Shown piece by piece: positions 47,323 to 55,722 of a stretch of 64,000 nucleotides of DNA. A program made the position numbers and the translations under genes. The number at the start of each line of letters is the position of its first letter. The first letter of the stretch is position 1. The DNA comes from Aurantimicrobium minutum (GTDB taxonomy: Bacteria; Actinomycetota; Actinomycetes; Actinomycetales; Microbacteriaceae). Under the pieces are notes generated by a model. It searched no databases. It worked only from the letters and a program-made list of their open reading frames with translations, and had not been told where the DNA came from. Location of the stretch: positions 1,488,001 through 1,552,000 of the forward strand of contig NZ_JARXXV010000001.1 in assembly GCF_029893825.1 (NCBI RefSeq), in the 5' to 3' direction.

Positions 47323-48594
47323 TTAGTTCTTATCGCGACGCCAGCTCAGCTCTGCTGAGCTGCGGGCGACGATCAGAACCACAAAGAGCCAACCCCACTC
47401 GGTCAGCGCCGTGCTTTCAGCCAGGCCAGAGATGATCAGCATTGTGAGCACTAGCGGTGCCCAGGTGTAGATCTCACTCTTCTTGCTGGTGCCCAGTCTC
47501 CAGCTGCGCGCATAGGCGAAGCCCAACAAGATCAGCAGTAATGCAAGGCCCACAATGCCCACCTGGAGCCAGGCGTCTAGGAAGATGTTGAGACCTGAAG
47601 AGTGGATGTCTCCACTGCCCGAGTTCATCACAGTGAAGGGCTGAGTCTTGCGTGGCCACAGGCCCACCCAGCCCCAACCTTCGAGAGGTTTCATGGCGGC
47701 TAGGCGCAGCTCTTCGCTCCAGAGCGAGAGTCGGTACTGCAAAACCTCAGATGAACTGAGGGCTTCCAGAATGCGACCACGCAGTGCCCATGCAACAATC
47801 AGCGCTAGGACTGCCACGCTTCCCGCCGCAATCTCCGTTCCGCGCCGCACTCCAGCTTCCATCTTGCGAAGCCCGGCAAGCAGCGCAGCAACACCTGCCA
47901 CCACCAATGCCGTGACGAAGCCGACAGGGGAGGCGGCCAAGAGAACACACAGCACTGCTCCCACAATGGACCAGCCCGCAACCTCGCGGGTGACACTCTT
48001 GGTTCGCCACTCAATGATGAAGGTCACGGCAGCAATGAGCGCAACAAGCATGAACGCATTGCGTGAACCAAAGAGTCCTTGAATGCCTTCACCATTAACC
48101 AGGTTTCCTCGAATACCCAGGAACTGGATGGGCCCGTCAATGAGCACACCCGCGATGATCTCCAGCGCTAAAGAAGCAGCTAAGAACACGCGAAGCACAT
48201 CACCGACGGCACGAATGAGTTGGATGGAATCACGTGTTGCCGAAATGGCAAGGGCAAGAGCAGCAATGCTCAGTTGGGAGGCAATACCCAGCAGTGTTGC
48301 CTTGGGGTAATACGACCAGAAGTAGCTGATGGAGCACCAGGCCACAAACACGGCAAGTGAGATCGGGAGGAATGCATTCCACCTCACCACGCGCCGGCGT
48401 GCAACAAGCATGAGAGCTGCCAGCACGAGCTCGGTTGCAATGATGGCGGTGAGACCTGCCGTTCCTACCACTGAACGCAGCAGGTGCGTGCCGAGAACAG
48501 TTGCCAGAACCACCAGGCTGAAGGCCTTGGCAAAGCGGGCATGAGAAAAGAACGAATACGCCGCTTCGGCGATGGGGTGTGTTGTCTCGCTCAC
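47323..48594 (-). CDS. O-antigen ligase/polymerase-family membrane protein (copy 2)
   Basis: A 423-residue protein with about 11-12 helices. A Wzy/WaaL-type large extracytoplasmic loop holds GWGWVGLWPRKTQPF near residue 300, and short GSRNAFMLVA-like motifs match the family. Its GTG follows the stop of the neighbouring paralogue by 7 bases. Likely role: polymerising or ligating a surface polysaccharide. Confidence 0.85.
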   Translation of the reverse strand: MSETTHPIAEAAYSFFSHARFAKAFSLVVLATVLGTHLLRSVVGTAGLTAIIATELVLAALMLVARRRVVRWNAFLPISLAVFVAWCSISYFWSYYPKATLLGIASQLSIAALALAISATRDSIQLIRAVGDVLRVFLAASLALEIIAGVLIDGPIQFLGIRGNLVNGEGIQGLFGSRNAFMLVALIAAVTFIIEWRTKSVTREVAGWSIVGAVLCVLLAASPVGFVTALVVAGVAALLAGLRKMEAGVRRGTEIAAGSVAVLALIVAWALRGRILEALSSSEVLQYRLSLWSEELRLAAMKPLEGWGWVGLWPRKTQPFTVMNSGSGDIHSSGLNIFLDAWLQVGIVGLALLLILLGFAYARSWRLGTSKKSEIYTWAPLVLTMLIISGLAESTALTEWGWLFVVLIVARSSAELSWRRDKN

Positions 48595-48601
48595 GAAGAC
48601 C

Positions 48602-49906
48602 CTAGTTCAGCGCTTTGGTAATGCGAGTGGGAACCATCACCGTCAGTGACAAAATCACCATCAGTGCCCACCCGGACTGAACCACGAGCTGACTCTCGGC
48701 AAAACTTTGTGCTAATAGTGCAACGGTGACCAGCAGTGGCAGGAGTGAACTCGCGCTATAGGGACGAGTGTCCACGAGATCCCACTGGGGGCGATCAATG
48801 GCGATGAACCAGGAACGTGAGAACAGTCCCCACATGGCCAGGATGAGTGCAATCACTCCGACGTATCCAAGCTGCATCCACACATCTAGCCAGACGTTGT
48901 GTGCTTGGAGGTAGTGCACGCCGTTGTGCACTGCCAAGTTGTTGAAGGGTTCTAACCAGGGGACCCAGGGGCTCAGCCAACCCCAGCCAAAGACAGGGCG
49001 TTGCTCGGCCATCTGGGTCACTGCTGCCCAGATGTCGGTGCGGCCGGTCAGATCTGAGCCCTTACCAAAGATGGACAAGATGGTGGAGCTGGCAACATTC
49101 ACCAGCACGGCAACGGCAGCAATGATTCCGAAAGTAGTCAGGTAAACGGGACGACGTTTGGTCGCTGGCACTGAACGCATCCAGAGCGCGATCAGCGCAA
49201 CCGCGGTGACCACCATCAGTGCAATGAGGTCTGTGGCTGAACGCGTTAGTCCAATGGTGAGCAGTGCCAAGGCAACCCAGACATAACCCCAGTTACGCCA
49301 CACCTTTCGGTCTGCCAATTGCAGGCAGAACACAATCAGGGCAATGACGGCAATGAAACCGAGCTGGTTGCGGTTACCCACCACGCCTTGGATGGGCCCA
49401 CCCTCAAGCAGAAGGTTGCGGCTCCACTGAAACACAGCAGGAACCTTGCCCTGTGTGGTGTCTACCCACACCGGATAAATGGCATGGCCAATAAACACGC
49501 TGACCCAGAGTTCAAACAGCAGTGAGGCAGCAAGAATCCAGCGCAGGGTGGTGCCCAGTGCACGAACGAAATCATTCCAGGGCAGTGTCAACGCAATACC
49601 GACACCGCCGATGGTGACCTCAATGAATGGCCACAGCGTCAATGCAGTATTGGCAGGAGAGTAGGCCCAGGTCACTGAGGCAACAGCAAGCAGGGCAAAG
49701 AAGGCGAGCCAGAACGGGATGCTGCGCCAGTGGATGAGGTGACGGGCGCGGAAGATAACCACGATGTAAATGACCGTGATCAGGACTCCCAGTCCCATGA
49801 AAAGTTCCCAGCCCAGCAGGTTGCGAATAGCCTCACCGGCAAAGAGCATGAACAGCGTGACGACGGCTAAGCCGGTCTTCGCTTTTCTATATTCTGTGGC
49901 GGGCAT
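48602..49906 (-). CDS. O-antigen ligase/polymerase-family membrane protein (copy 1)
   Basis: A 434-residue polytopic protein with the same layout as the next gene: GNRNQLGFIAVIALIVF near residue 175 and VFGWGWLSPWVPWLEPFNN near residue 300 correspond to GSRNAFML and GWGWVGLW in copy 2, so the two are tandem paralogues. Leaderless start: TAGCCT, 6 bases, ATG; the TAG of that box is also the stop codon of the acyl-CoA dehydrogenase gene. Confidence 0.85.
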   Translation of the reverse strand: MPATEYRKAKTGLAVVTLFMLFAGEAIRNLLGWELFMGLGVLITVIYIVVIFRARHLIHWRSIPFWLAFFALLAVASVTWAYSPANTALTLWPFIEVTIGGVGIALTLPWNDFVRALGTTLRWILAASLLFELWVSVFIGHAIYPVWVDTTQGKVPAVFQWSRNLLLEGGPIQGVVGNRNQLGFIAVIALIVFCLQLADRKVWRNWGYVWVALALLTIGLTRSATDLIALMVVTAVALIALWMRSVPATKRRPVYLTTFGIIAAVAVLVNVASSTILSIFGKGSDLTGRTDIWAAVTQMAEQRPVFGWGWLSPWVPWLEPFNNLAVHNGVHYLQAHNVWLDVWMQLGYVGVIALILAMWGLFSRSWFIAIDRPQWDLVDTRPYSASSLLPLLVTVALLAQSFAESQLVVQSGWALMVILSLTVMVPTRITKALN

Positions 49907-49915
49907 GTATCAAGG

Positions 49916-51094
49916 CTAGACGAATGCGGCGTGACCTGTGATGGCCCTACCCACAATGAGGGTGTTCATCTCCCTGGTTCCCTCATAGCTGTAGATCGCT
50001 TCCGCGTCGGCAAAGAAGCGGGCAACATCATAATCCAGCACGATTCCGTTACCGCCCAGGATCTCTCGACACCATGCAACGGACTCACGCATACGTGCTG
50101 TTGCCACCGCCTTGGCCAGTGCTGCATGCTCGTCCTTCAGCTTTCCGGCATCCTGCATGCGAGAAGTTTCCAGAACCAGAGACAGGCTCGAGGTGATGTT
50201 TCCCAGGCTCTTGACCAGCAAGTCCTGCACCATCTGGTGGGCCGCAATGGGCTTACCAAACTGGATGCGTTCCTTGGCATAGGCCAGTGCAGCTTCATAG
50301 GCACCCACAGCAATACCCACGGCAGCCCAGGCAACCTCAGCACGGGTGAGACGAAGCACTGTTGCAGTGTCTGCAAAGCTGTTGGCCTTTTGCAAACGGT
50401 TGGCTTCGGGCACGCGCACATTGGTCAAGGTGATGTCTGCGTTTTGAACCACACGCAAGGACTGCTTTCCCTCAATCTTGGTTGCGACATAACCGTCAGT
50501 ATCGGTGGGAACAATGAAGCCCTTCACCTGACCATCGGCAGTGTCCTTGGCCCACACCACACAGATATCTGCCCAGGTGGCATTCCCAATCCACCTCTTA
50601 GAGCCGTTGAGCACCCACTCATCACCCTCGCGGGTGGCCGTGGTGCGCAGGCCCTGGGCAGAGTCAGAACCCGATAGGGGTTCTGTCAATCCAAAGGAGC
50701 CCACAATCTCACCCGAACTCATCTTGGGTAACCAGAAGGCACGCTGCTCATCAGAACCACAGACACCGAGCGATCCCATGGCGAGACCGTTCTGCACACC
50801 CACATAAGTGGCAACGCTGGCATCGATACGTGCCAACTCGAGAGCGACCCAGCCTCGGAATATCGCAGTCGTTTCAAAGGGCTGCGTCTCCGGCCATGCC
50901 ATACCCATCAGCCCCGTGTTGGCGAGCCCGGCAACCAGGGACTTCGGAAACTCTGCCCGCTCCCAGTGGTCGTTGATCACCGGCTTAATCTCAGTCTCGA
51001 GATAGCTGCGCAATTCCATCAGCTTCTCAAGTTCCTGAGCAGACAAGCTCGACTCAAGGTGGAAGAAGTCACTTACCAAGTTCTCAAAGCTCAT
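49916..51094 (-). CDS. acyl-CoA dehydrogenase, glutaryl-CoA dehydrogenase-like
   Basis: A 392-residue FAD enzyme. GLTEPLSGSDSAQG near residue 135, WVLNGSKRWIGNATWADICVVWA near residue 165, and a C-terminal YSYEGTREMNTLIVGRAITG with the catalytic Glu are visible. The C-terminal pattern is closest to glutaryl-CoA dehydrogenases, but substrate assignment from sequence alone is uncertain. Leaderless start: TAGCCT, 6 bases, ATG, sharing its -10 with manA. Confidence 0.88.
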   Translation of the reverse strand: MSFENLVSDFFHLESSLSAQELEKLMELRSYLETEIKPVINDHWERAEFPKSLVAGLANTGLMGMAWPETQPFETTAIFRGWVALELARIDASVATYVGVQNGLAMGSLGVCGSDEQRAFWLPKMSSGEIVGSFGLTEPLSGSDSAQGLRTTATREGDEWVLNGSKRWIGNATWADICVVWAKDTADGQVKGFIVPTDTDGYVATKIEGKQSLRVVQNADITLTNVRVPEANRLQKANSFADTATVLRLTRAEVAWAAVGIAVGAYEAALAYAKERIQFGKPIAAHQMVQDLLVKSLGNITSSLSLVLETSRMQDAGKLKDEHAALAKAVATARMRESVAWCREILGGNGIVLDYDVARFFADAEAIYSYEGTREMNTLIVGRAITGHAAFV

Positions 51095-51099
51095 GTGGC

Positions 51100-51106
51100 T
51101 AGGCTA
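51100..51106. promoter_or_regulatory. shared bidirectional -10 element for manA and the acyl-CoA dehydrogenase
   Basis: The 7 bases TAGGCTA read TAGGCT on the plus strand, 7 bases before the GTG at 51113, and TAGCCT on the minus strand, 6 bases before the ATG at 51094. The two -10 hexamers overlap by five bases. Confidence 0.6.
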
Positions 51107-51112
51107 ATCCTC

Positions 51113-52276
51113 GTGATGATTCGTGTCGATAACACCCCGCGTGACTACGCCTGGGGTTCCCTGACCGACATCGCTGAACTTCGAGGCCTAGCCCCTACCG
51201 GTTCGCCCCAGGCAGAGCTGTGGCTGGGCACCCACCCCGGCTCTCCCACGCAGATTGTGAACCCTGCCGAGGCTGCCGGGGCAGCCACTATTGCTGAGTT
51301 GTTATCTTCCCGTGGAGAGGAACCGCTGCCATACCTGTTGAAGGTGTTGGCCGCAGCGCACCCCCTCTCCATCCAGGCACACCCCTCACCCGAGCAAGCA
51401 CGTGAAGGCTACGCGCGCGAAAACGCAGCAGGGATTGCGCTCGATGCACCTCATCGCAACTACCGCGATGATGCACACAAGCCTGAACTCATCTATGCAC
51501 TCAGTGACACCTTTGAAGCACTCTGCGGTTTTCGTCAGATCGACCTCACCATTGCTGAGCTTGAAACACTTGCCGCTGCAAATGCACAGGCTTGTTCACC
51601 AACCTCGGCGCTCGCCGAGTTCACTGCTCAACTTATTGAGCGAGGTGACGGAGCTATCCGTTGGGCTCTGGACTGGGCACTCACCGGTGACAATGCTGCT
51701 GCCTTGGTCTCTGAAATCTCCGTTGCAGGAAAGCTTGTCAAGGATTCGTTGCTCACAGAACTGGCACAGGATTACCCCGGCGACCCGGGGATAGTGGTGG
51801 CGCTGCTGCTCAACCGGGTCACCTTGACTCGAGGGCAGGCACTGTATTTGCCTGCCGGCAATATGCACGCCTATATCCGAGGACTGGGTATTGAGCTGAT
51901 GGCAGCCAGTGACAATGTGATGCGTGGAGGTCTCACCTCCAAGCACGTGGATGTTCCCGAGCTACTCTCGGTGGTCAGCGATCAGGTCGTACCTGTCCCA
52001 CTGCTCACCCCCGCACACGTTGGTGCAGGGATTGAAATATTCACTCCGGATGTTCCCGACTTTGTCCTCGCACACGTGCTGGTAACTTCCGGAATGTCCC
52101 CTTCCGAGCAGATTTCACTCACTCGTCACGCAATTGTTACGTGCACGGCAGGAAATGTGACGCTGACCGGTCTCGAGTCGACGATTGAACTTGCCCAGGG
52201 TCAAAATGCCTTTATTTCCGCGGAAGAAGGCCATATTTCCTTCTCTGGTGAGGGTGAACTTTTCATTGCCCATTAG
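51113..52276 (+). CDS. manA: mannose-6-phosphate isomerase, type I
   Basis: Links fructose 6-phosphate to mannose 6-phosphate, 387 residues. Zinc-site motifs: LSIQAHPSPEQAREGY near residue 85, HKPELIYAL near residue 120, and LYLPAGNMHAYIRG near residue 245. I place the start at GTG 51113, the predicted 5' end of a leaderless message; the ATG three bases later is equally good for the protein. Confidence 0.94.
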   Translation: MMIRVDNTPRDYAWGSLTDIAELRGLAPTGSPQAELWLGTHPGSPTQIVNPAEAAGAATIAELLSSRGEEPLPYLLKVLAAAHPLSIQAHPSPEQAREGYARENAAGIALDAPHRNYRDDAHKPELIYALSDTFEALCGFRQIDLTIAELETLAAANAQACSPTSALAEFTAQLIERGDGAIRWALDWALTGDNAAALVSEISVAGKLVKDSLLTELAQDYPGDPGIVVALLLNRVTLTRGQALYLPAGNMHAYIRGLGIELMAASDNVMRGGLTSKHVDVPELLSVVSDQVVPVPLLTPAHVGAGIEIFTPDVPDFVLAHVLVTSGMSPSEQISLTRHAIVTCTAGNVTLTGLESTIELAQGQNAFISAEEGHISFSGEGELFIAH

Positions 52277-52338
52277 GGGATAAACCCTCTTTTGACTCTA
52301 AAGTCTCCAGCGCGTCTTCAAAGTTTTGAAATCTCGAC

Positions 52339-52367
52339 TTGACTCAAACGAATGACAACGGTGTAAT
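52339..52367 (+). promoter_or_regulatory. sigma70-type promoter of whiB2
   Basis: TTGACT (52339-52344), a 17-base spacer and TGTAAT (52362-52367). This is the clearest -35/-10 pair of the window and leaves a leader of about 45 bases before the whiB2 ATG. Confidence 0.65.
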
Positions 52368-52419
52368 TACTTAGACGCGCCAAGGCGGCGTGCGTAAGAC
52401 ACCGGGGTGGGAGTTCTTG

Positions 52420-52743
52420 ATGGCACCGGAATATCGCGGAAGCGTTCCAGAGAATTGGTTTGTTGATCCAGTTCGTTTGGGAGTTCCAGGAACCCCCTCG
52501 TCTCGCACTCTCTTAGAAGACGACAACCCCCTCGCATGGCAGGCTGATGCACTCTGTGCACAGACCGACCCCGAGTCGTTCTTCCCTGAAAAGGGTGGCT
52601 CCACTCGCGACGCGAAGAAGATTTGCACCTCCTGCGAAGTTCGTAGCGAATGCCTCGAATACGCCCTCTCCAACGACGAGCGTTTCGGCATCTGGGGTGG
52701 TCTGAGTGAGCGCGAACGTCGCAAGCTCCGCCGTCGCGCCTAA
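52420..52743 (+). CDS. whiB2: WhiB-family [4Fe-4S] regulator, WhiB2/WhmD type
   Basis: A 107-residue iron-sulfur protein that binds the primary sigma factor and controls cell-division genes in relatives. The four cluster cysteines are Cys46, Cys69, Cys72 and Cys78; FGIWGGLSERERRKLRRR at the end is the turn and basic DNA-binding tail. The ATG at 52420 has GGGAG upstream; the in-frame GTG at 52390 is less likely. A strong terminator follows. Confidence 0.94.
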   Translation: MAPEYRGSVPENWFVDPVRLGVPGTPSSRTLLEDDNPLAWQADALCAQTDPESFFPEKGGSTRDAKKICTSCEVRSECLEYALSNDERFGIWGGLSERERRKLRRRA

Positions 52744-52775
52744 GCCTTCTCGAAACCACTAGTTTCCTAGCCACG

Positions 52776-52798
52776 CCCGCCCAATTGGGCGGGTTTTT
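52776..52798 (+). terminator. intrinsic terminator after whiB2
   Basis: CCCGCCC, AATT, GGGCGGG stem (52776-52793) followed by TTTTT. Confidence 0.92.
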
Positions 52799-52811
52799 GG
52801 CTTCTCCTGCC

Positions 52812-52817
52812 TAGGCT
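52812..52817 (+). promoter_or_regulatory. -10 box of the large glycosyltransferase gene
   Basis: TAGGCT ends 7 bases before the ATG at 52825. AGGG directly before the ATG is too close to be a good Shine-Dalgarno. Confidence 0.45.
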
Positions 52818-52824
52818 GGCAGGG

Positions 52825-55722
52825 ATGAAAACGAGAGTCACAGCGATCATTGTTGCCCGCCAGGGTGGCGAGCACCTCGCGCGAACCCTCGAAGCGCTCA
52901 ACAAGCAAACCAGACGGCCAGATATTGTCCTTGCCGTCGACAATTCATCCAAGAACAACGCAGCAGCGCAGCTGCAAGCTTTCGGGGCAAGTCAGCTACT
53001 CACCGGGGGCGGTCGTCTCAGCTTCGGTGAAGCCCTCGACGTGGCCGCCCGAGCATTTCCTGCCGTCACTGGACCCGATGAATTCCTGTGGTTCCTCGCT
53101 CAAGACAGCGCACCCGAACCCACCGCACTTGCTGAGCTCATTGGCGCACTCGAAGTATCACCTTCGGTAGCTGTTGTTGGTCCTAAACAAATGGACTGGG
53201 AACGCCCCGACTACATCCGCGAGTATGGCCTCACCATGGCTCAGGGTGGTCGCACCATCTCCCTCGTAGTTGATGAACTCGACCAGGCCCAGCATGACAA
53301 CGTCAGCGACGTCATGGCGGTGGGTGCTAACGGCATGCTAGTTCGTCAGCAAGTCTGGGAGCAGTTGGCAGGTTTTGATCACCACCTGCGCGTGGTCGAT
53401 GATGCACTCGACTTCTGCGTTCGCGCCCGCCTCGCTGGTCACCGTGTTTCTGTAGTTCCTTCTGCCCGCGTGCTCAGCGCCGGCGACGGAGTCATTGGCC
53501 CTGTTGGAACTGATAGCTACCGTGCACGCAAGAAGCGTGCTCGACAGTATCGCTCCGCAGAGCTCTACCGTCGTCTCGTCTACTCCAACAGCGGCGCACT
53601 GTTCTGGCACTGGATGGGATTGCTGCCTTCGGCCGTCATCCGTTCACTCGGTCAGCTCTTGGCCAAGCGCCCTGGTGCAGTCTCTGGAGAATTCCGCGCA
53701 GCACTCTCTGCTGCCTTCTCCGGTGGTTCCGTCGGTCGCGCACGCAAGCTCCTGAAATCGACTCGGGTTGCTTCATGGAGCGCACTGGCACCGTTGCGTG
53801 TTTCTCGAGCAGATGTGCGCAGGCGTGAATCGCTCGCCCGTGAAGCAATTCAGTTGCGCATGCACGGCGAGAAGAAACCCATACATTTCTTCTCCACCGG
53901 TGGTGCTTGGGTCACTCTGGTTCTCGCTTTTGTGTCGGTAGGAACGTTCTCCACACTGGTTGGTGCCAACGCCATTGCGGGCGGGGCACTGCTGCCTTTG
54001 GGTGGTTCAGTCACTGACCTCTGGGCGCAGACTCTCTGGGGTTGGCGAGAAGGCGCATTCAGTGTCGTGGGACCAGCTGATGGGTTTGCTGGCGTTGTTG
54101 CCGTGCTGGGAACGCTGACCTTCTGGCAGCCCAGTTTCTCTCTGGTCCTGTTGTGGTTCTTGGCGATGCCATTGGCCGGTTTGGGTGCGTGGCTTCTGGC
54201 TGCACGTCTAACCCAGCGCGCTAGCATTCGAGCATTCATTGGTTTGGGTTATGGACTTAGTCCTGCATTACTTGGTGCGCTTACGCAGGGTCGACCCGCT
54301 GCCGTCATCGCACACATTCTGCTTCCCTTCCTCTTCTTTGCAGGTATTCGCGCCGCACGTTCTTGGTCTGCTTCAGCAACCACAGCACTGCTCTTTGCTG
54401 CTGTGGTGGCGTGTGCTCCGTCACTCACCCCCGCACTGCTGGTGGTGTGGATCGGCACCCTGTTGCTCACTGGACGCTACGTCCCACGCTTCCTCGCTAT
54501 TCCCATCCCCGCAGCAGCACTGGTTGCGCCCATCGTTTTGGTACAGGTCTTTGGGCTGAACCTGTTTGGTTTAGCTGCAGACCCAGGCCCTGCCATCGGT
54601 AGTGCCGTCTCACCACACTGGCAACTGGCTTTGGGCTTCCCCACCGAAGGACTCGGCGGCTGGATTCAGGCTGCAAGCTTCTTGCCGTGGGCTAACCCTG
54701 TGGCAAGTGTGTGGGTTGCCATCCTGGTTGGTGTGCTTGTTGCACTGGCATTCGTTGGTTTGTTCTCGCAGTACCCCATCCGTGCACAGCTAGCTGTTGT
54801 GGTGATGGTGCTCGGAATTGTCACCGCCGTCTTTGCTTCCGGTTTCTTCGTTTCTTTCAACGGGGGAGAGCCTGTAGCTATCTGGCCCGGCAATGGCCTG
54901 AGCCTGGCCTGGCTGGGACTCATGGTTGCAGCTGGCACAGGCGCATCTATTCTTCGTCGCTTCTCCTTCTTCCCCGCTGTGGCAGGTATTGCGGCAGTAG
55001 CTTTGCTGGCATTGCCGGCCCTGGCAGCATCGAGTCTGGGTAATTCCAAGGTGGTTGCCGGGAATGGGCAAACCCTTCCTGCCTATGTCGTTGCGCAGGC
55101 AGCGATTGATCCCACCGTGGGCACACTCGTACTGACCCCTCAGCCAGATGGTGGTTTGGGTGCAAACCTGGTTCGTGGCACCGGCATGACCTTGGAAGCA
55201 ACTTCCACGTTCGTCACCACTGGTGCTGGTTTTGCTCCTGAAGAAAAGATTCTTGCCAACACCGTGAGTAACCTCGCCTCAGTCAGTGGTGTTGACTCAA
55301 CCGAAGAACTCACTTCACTCGGTGTTGCTTTCGTTGTTCTCACTCCGCCCCTTGCCGAGGTGGGAGAAAAGGTTTCGCCTCAAGCTCAGAGCATGTCTGC
55401 CCGCGTGAAGGCAACACTGGACGCTAATGCGGGCGTGGAGATTGTGGGAAAGACAGATGCTGGTTTGCTCTGGCGCTTCCCTGGATATGACGCCTCTGCG
55501 ATTACTCCATTGCAATCGGCTATGCCGGTTGAACCGTGGCGCACCGTGATTGCCAGTGTTCAAGCTCTCGTCATCATTTTGACTTTGCTACTGGCAATTC
55601 CAACCGGTGCAGTCATGTCTGATCTTCGCCCCAAGCGTTACCTGCCTGGGCTAGTTGAAAGCGATGACGAACTGGCAGCCCTCGACCCACTGGCAGGTGA
55701 TCAAGATGTCGAAAGCAACTAA
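52825..55722 (+). CDS. large membrane glycosyltransferase: GT2 domain fused to a polytopic membrane region
   Basis: A 965-residue protein. Residues 1-270 are a GT2 catalytic domain: VTAIIVARQGGEHLARTLEAL, AVDNSS, and an acidic DDALDFCVRARLAG near residue 195. Residues 360-790 form about 12 hydrophobic segments, then an exported domain (about 690-900) and a last helix near residue 915, followed by an acidic tail. This is the layout of actinobacterial envelope glycosyltransferases that use polyprenyl-linked sugars. It overlaps the DUF5719 gene by 17 bases. The product is unknown. Confidence 0.88.
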   Translation: MKTRVTAIIVARQGGEHLARTLEALNKQTRRPDIVLAVDNSSKNNAAAQLQAFGASQLLTGGGRLSFGEALDVAARAFPAVTGPDEFLWFLAQDSAPEPTALAELIGALEVSPSVAVVGPKQMDWERPDYIREYGLTMAQGGRTISLVVDELDQAQHDNVSDVMAVGANGMLVRQQVWEQLAGFDHHLRVVDDALDFCVRARLAGHRVSVVPSARVLSAGDGVIGPVGTDSYRARKKRARQYRSAELYRRLVYSNSGALFWHWMGLLPSAVIRSLGQLLAKRPGAVSGEFRAALSAAFSGGSVGRARKLLKSTRVASWSALAPLRVSRADVRRRESLAREAIQLRMHGEKKPIHFFSTGGAWVTLVLAFVSVGTFSTLVGANAIAGGALLPLGGSVTDLWAQTLWGWREGAFSVVGPADGFAGVVAVLGTLTFWQPSFSLVLLWFLAMPLAGLGAWLLAARLTQRASIRAFIGLGYGLSPALLGALTQGRPAAVIAHILLPFLFFAGIRAARSWSASATTALLFAAVVACAPSLTPALLVVWIGTLLLTGRYVPRFLAIPIPAAALVAPIVLVQVFGLNLFGLAADPGPAIGSAVSPHWQLALGFPTEGLGGWIQAASFLPWANPVASVWVAILVGVLVALAFVGLFSQYPIRAQLAVVVMVLGIVTAVFASGFFVSFNGGEPVAIWPGNGLSLAWLGLMVAAGTGASILRRFSFFPAVAGIAAVALLALPALAASSLGNSKVVAGNGQTLPAYVVAQAAIDPTVGTLVLTPQPDGGLGANLVRGTGMTLEATSTFVTTGAGFAPEEKILANTVSNLASVSGVDSTEELTSLGVAFVVLTPPLAEVGEKVSPQAQSMSARVKATLDANAGVEIVGKTDAGLLWRFPGYDASAITPLQSAMPVEPWRTVIASVQALVIILTLLLAIPTGAVMSDLRPKRYLPGLVESDDELAALDPLAGDQDVESN

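Noticed and set aside
50966-51112. N-terminal extension of manA
   Set aside because: It is antisense to the start of the acyl-CoA dehydrogenase and lacks homology; the leaderless -10 box supports the start at 51113.
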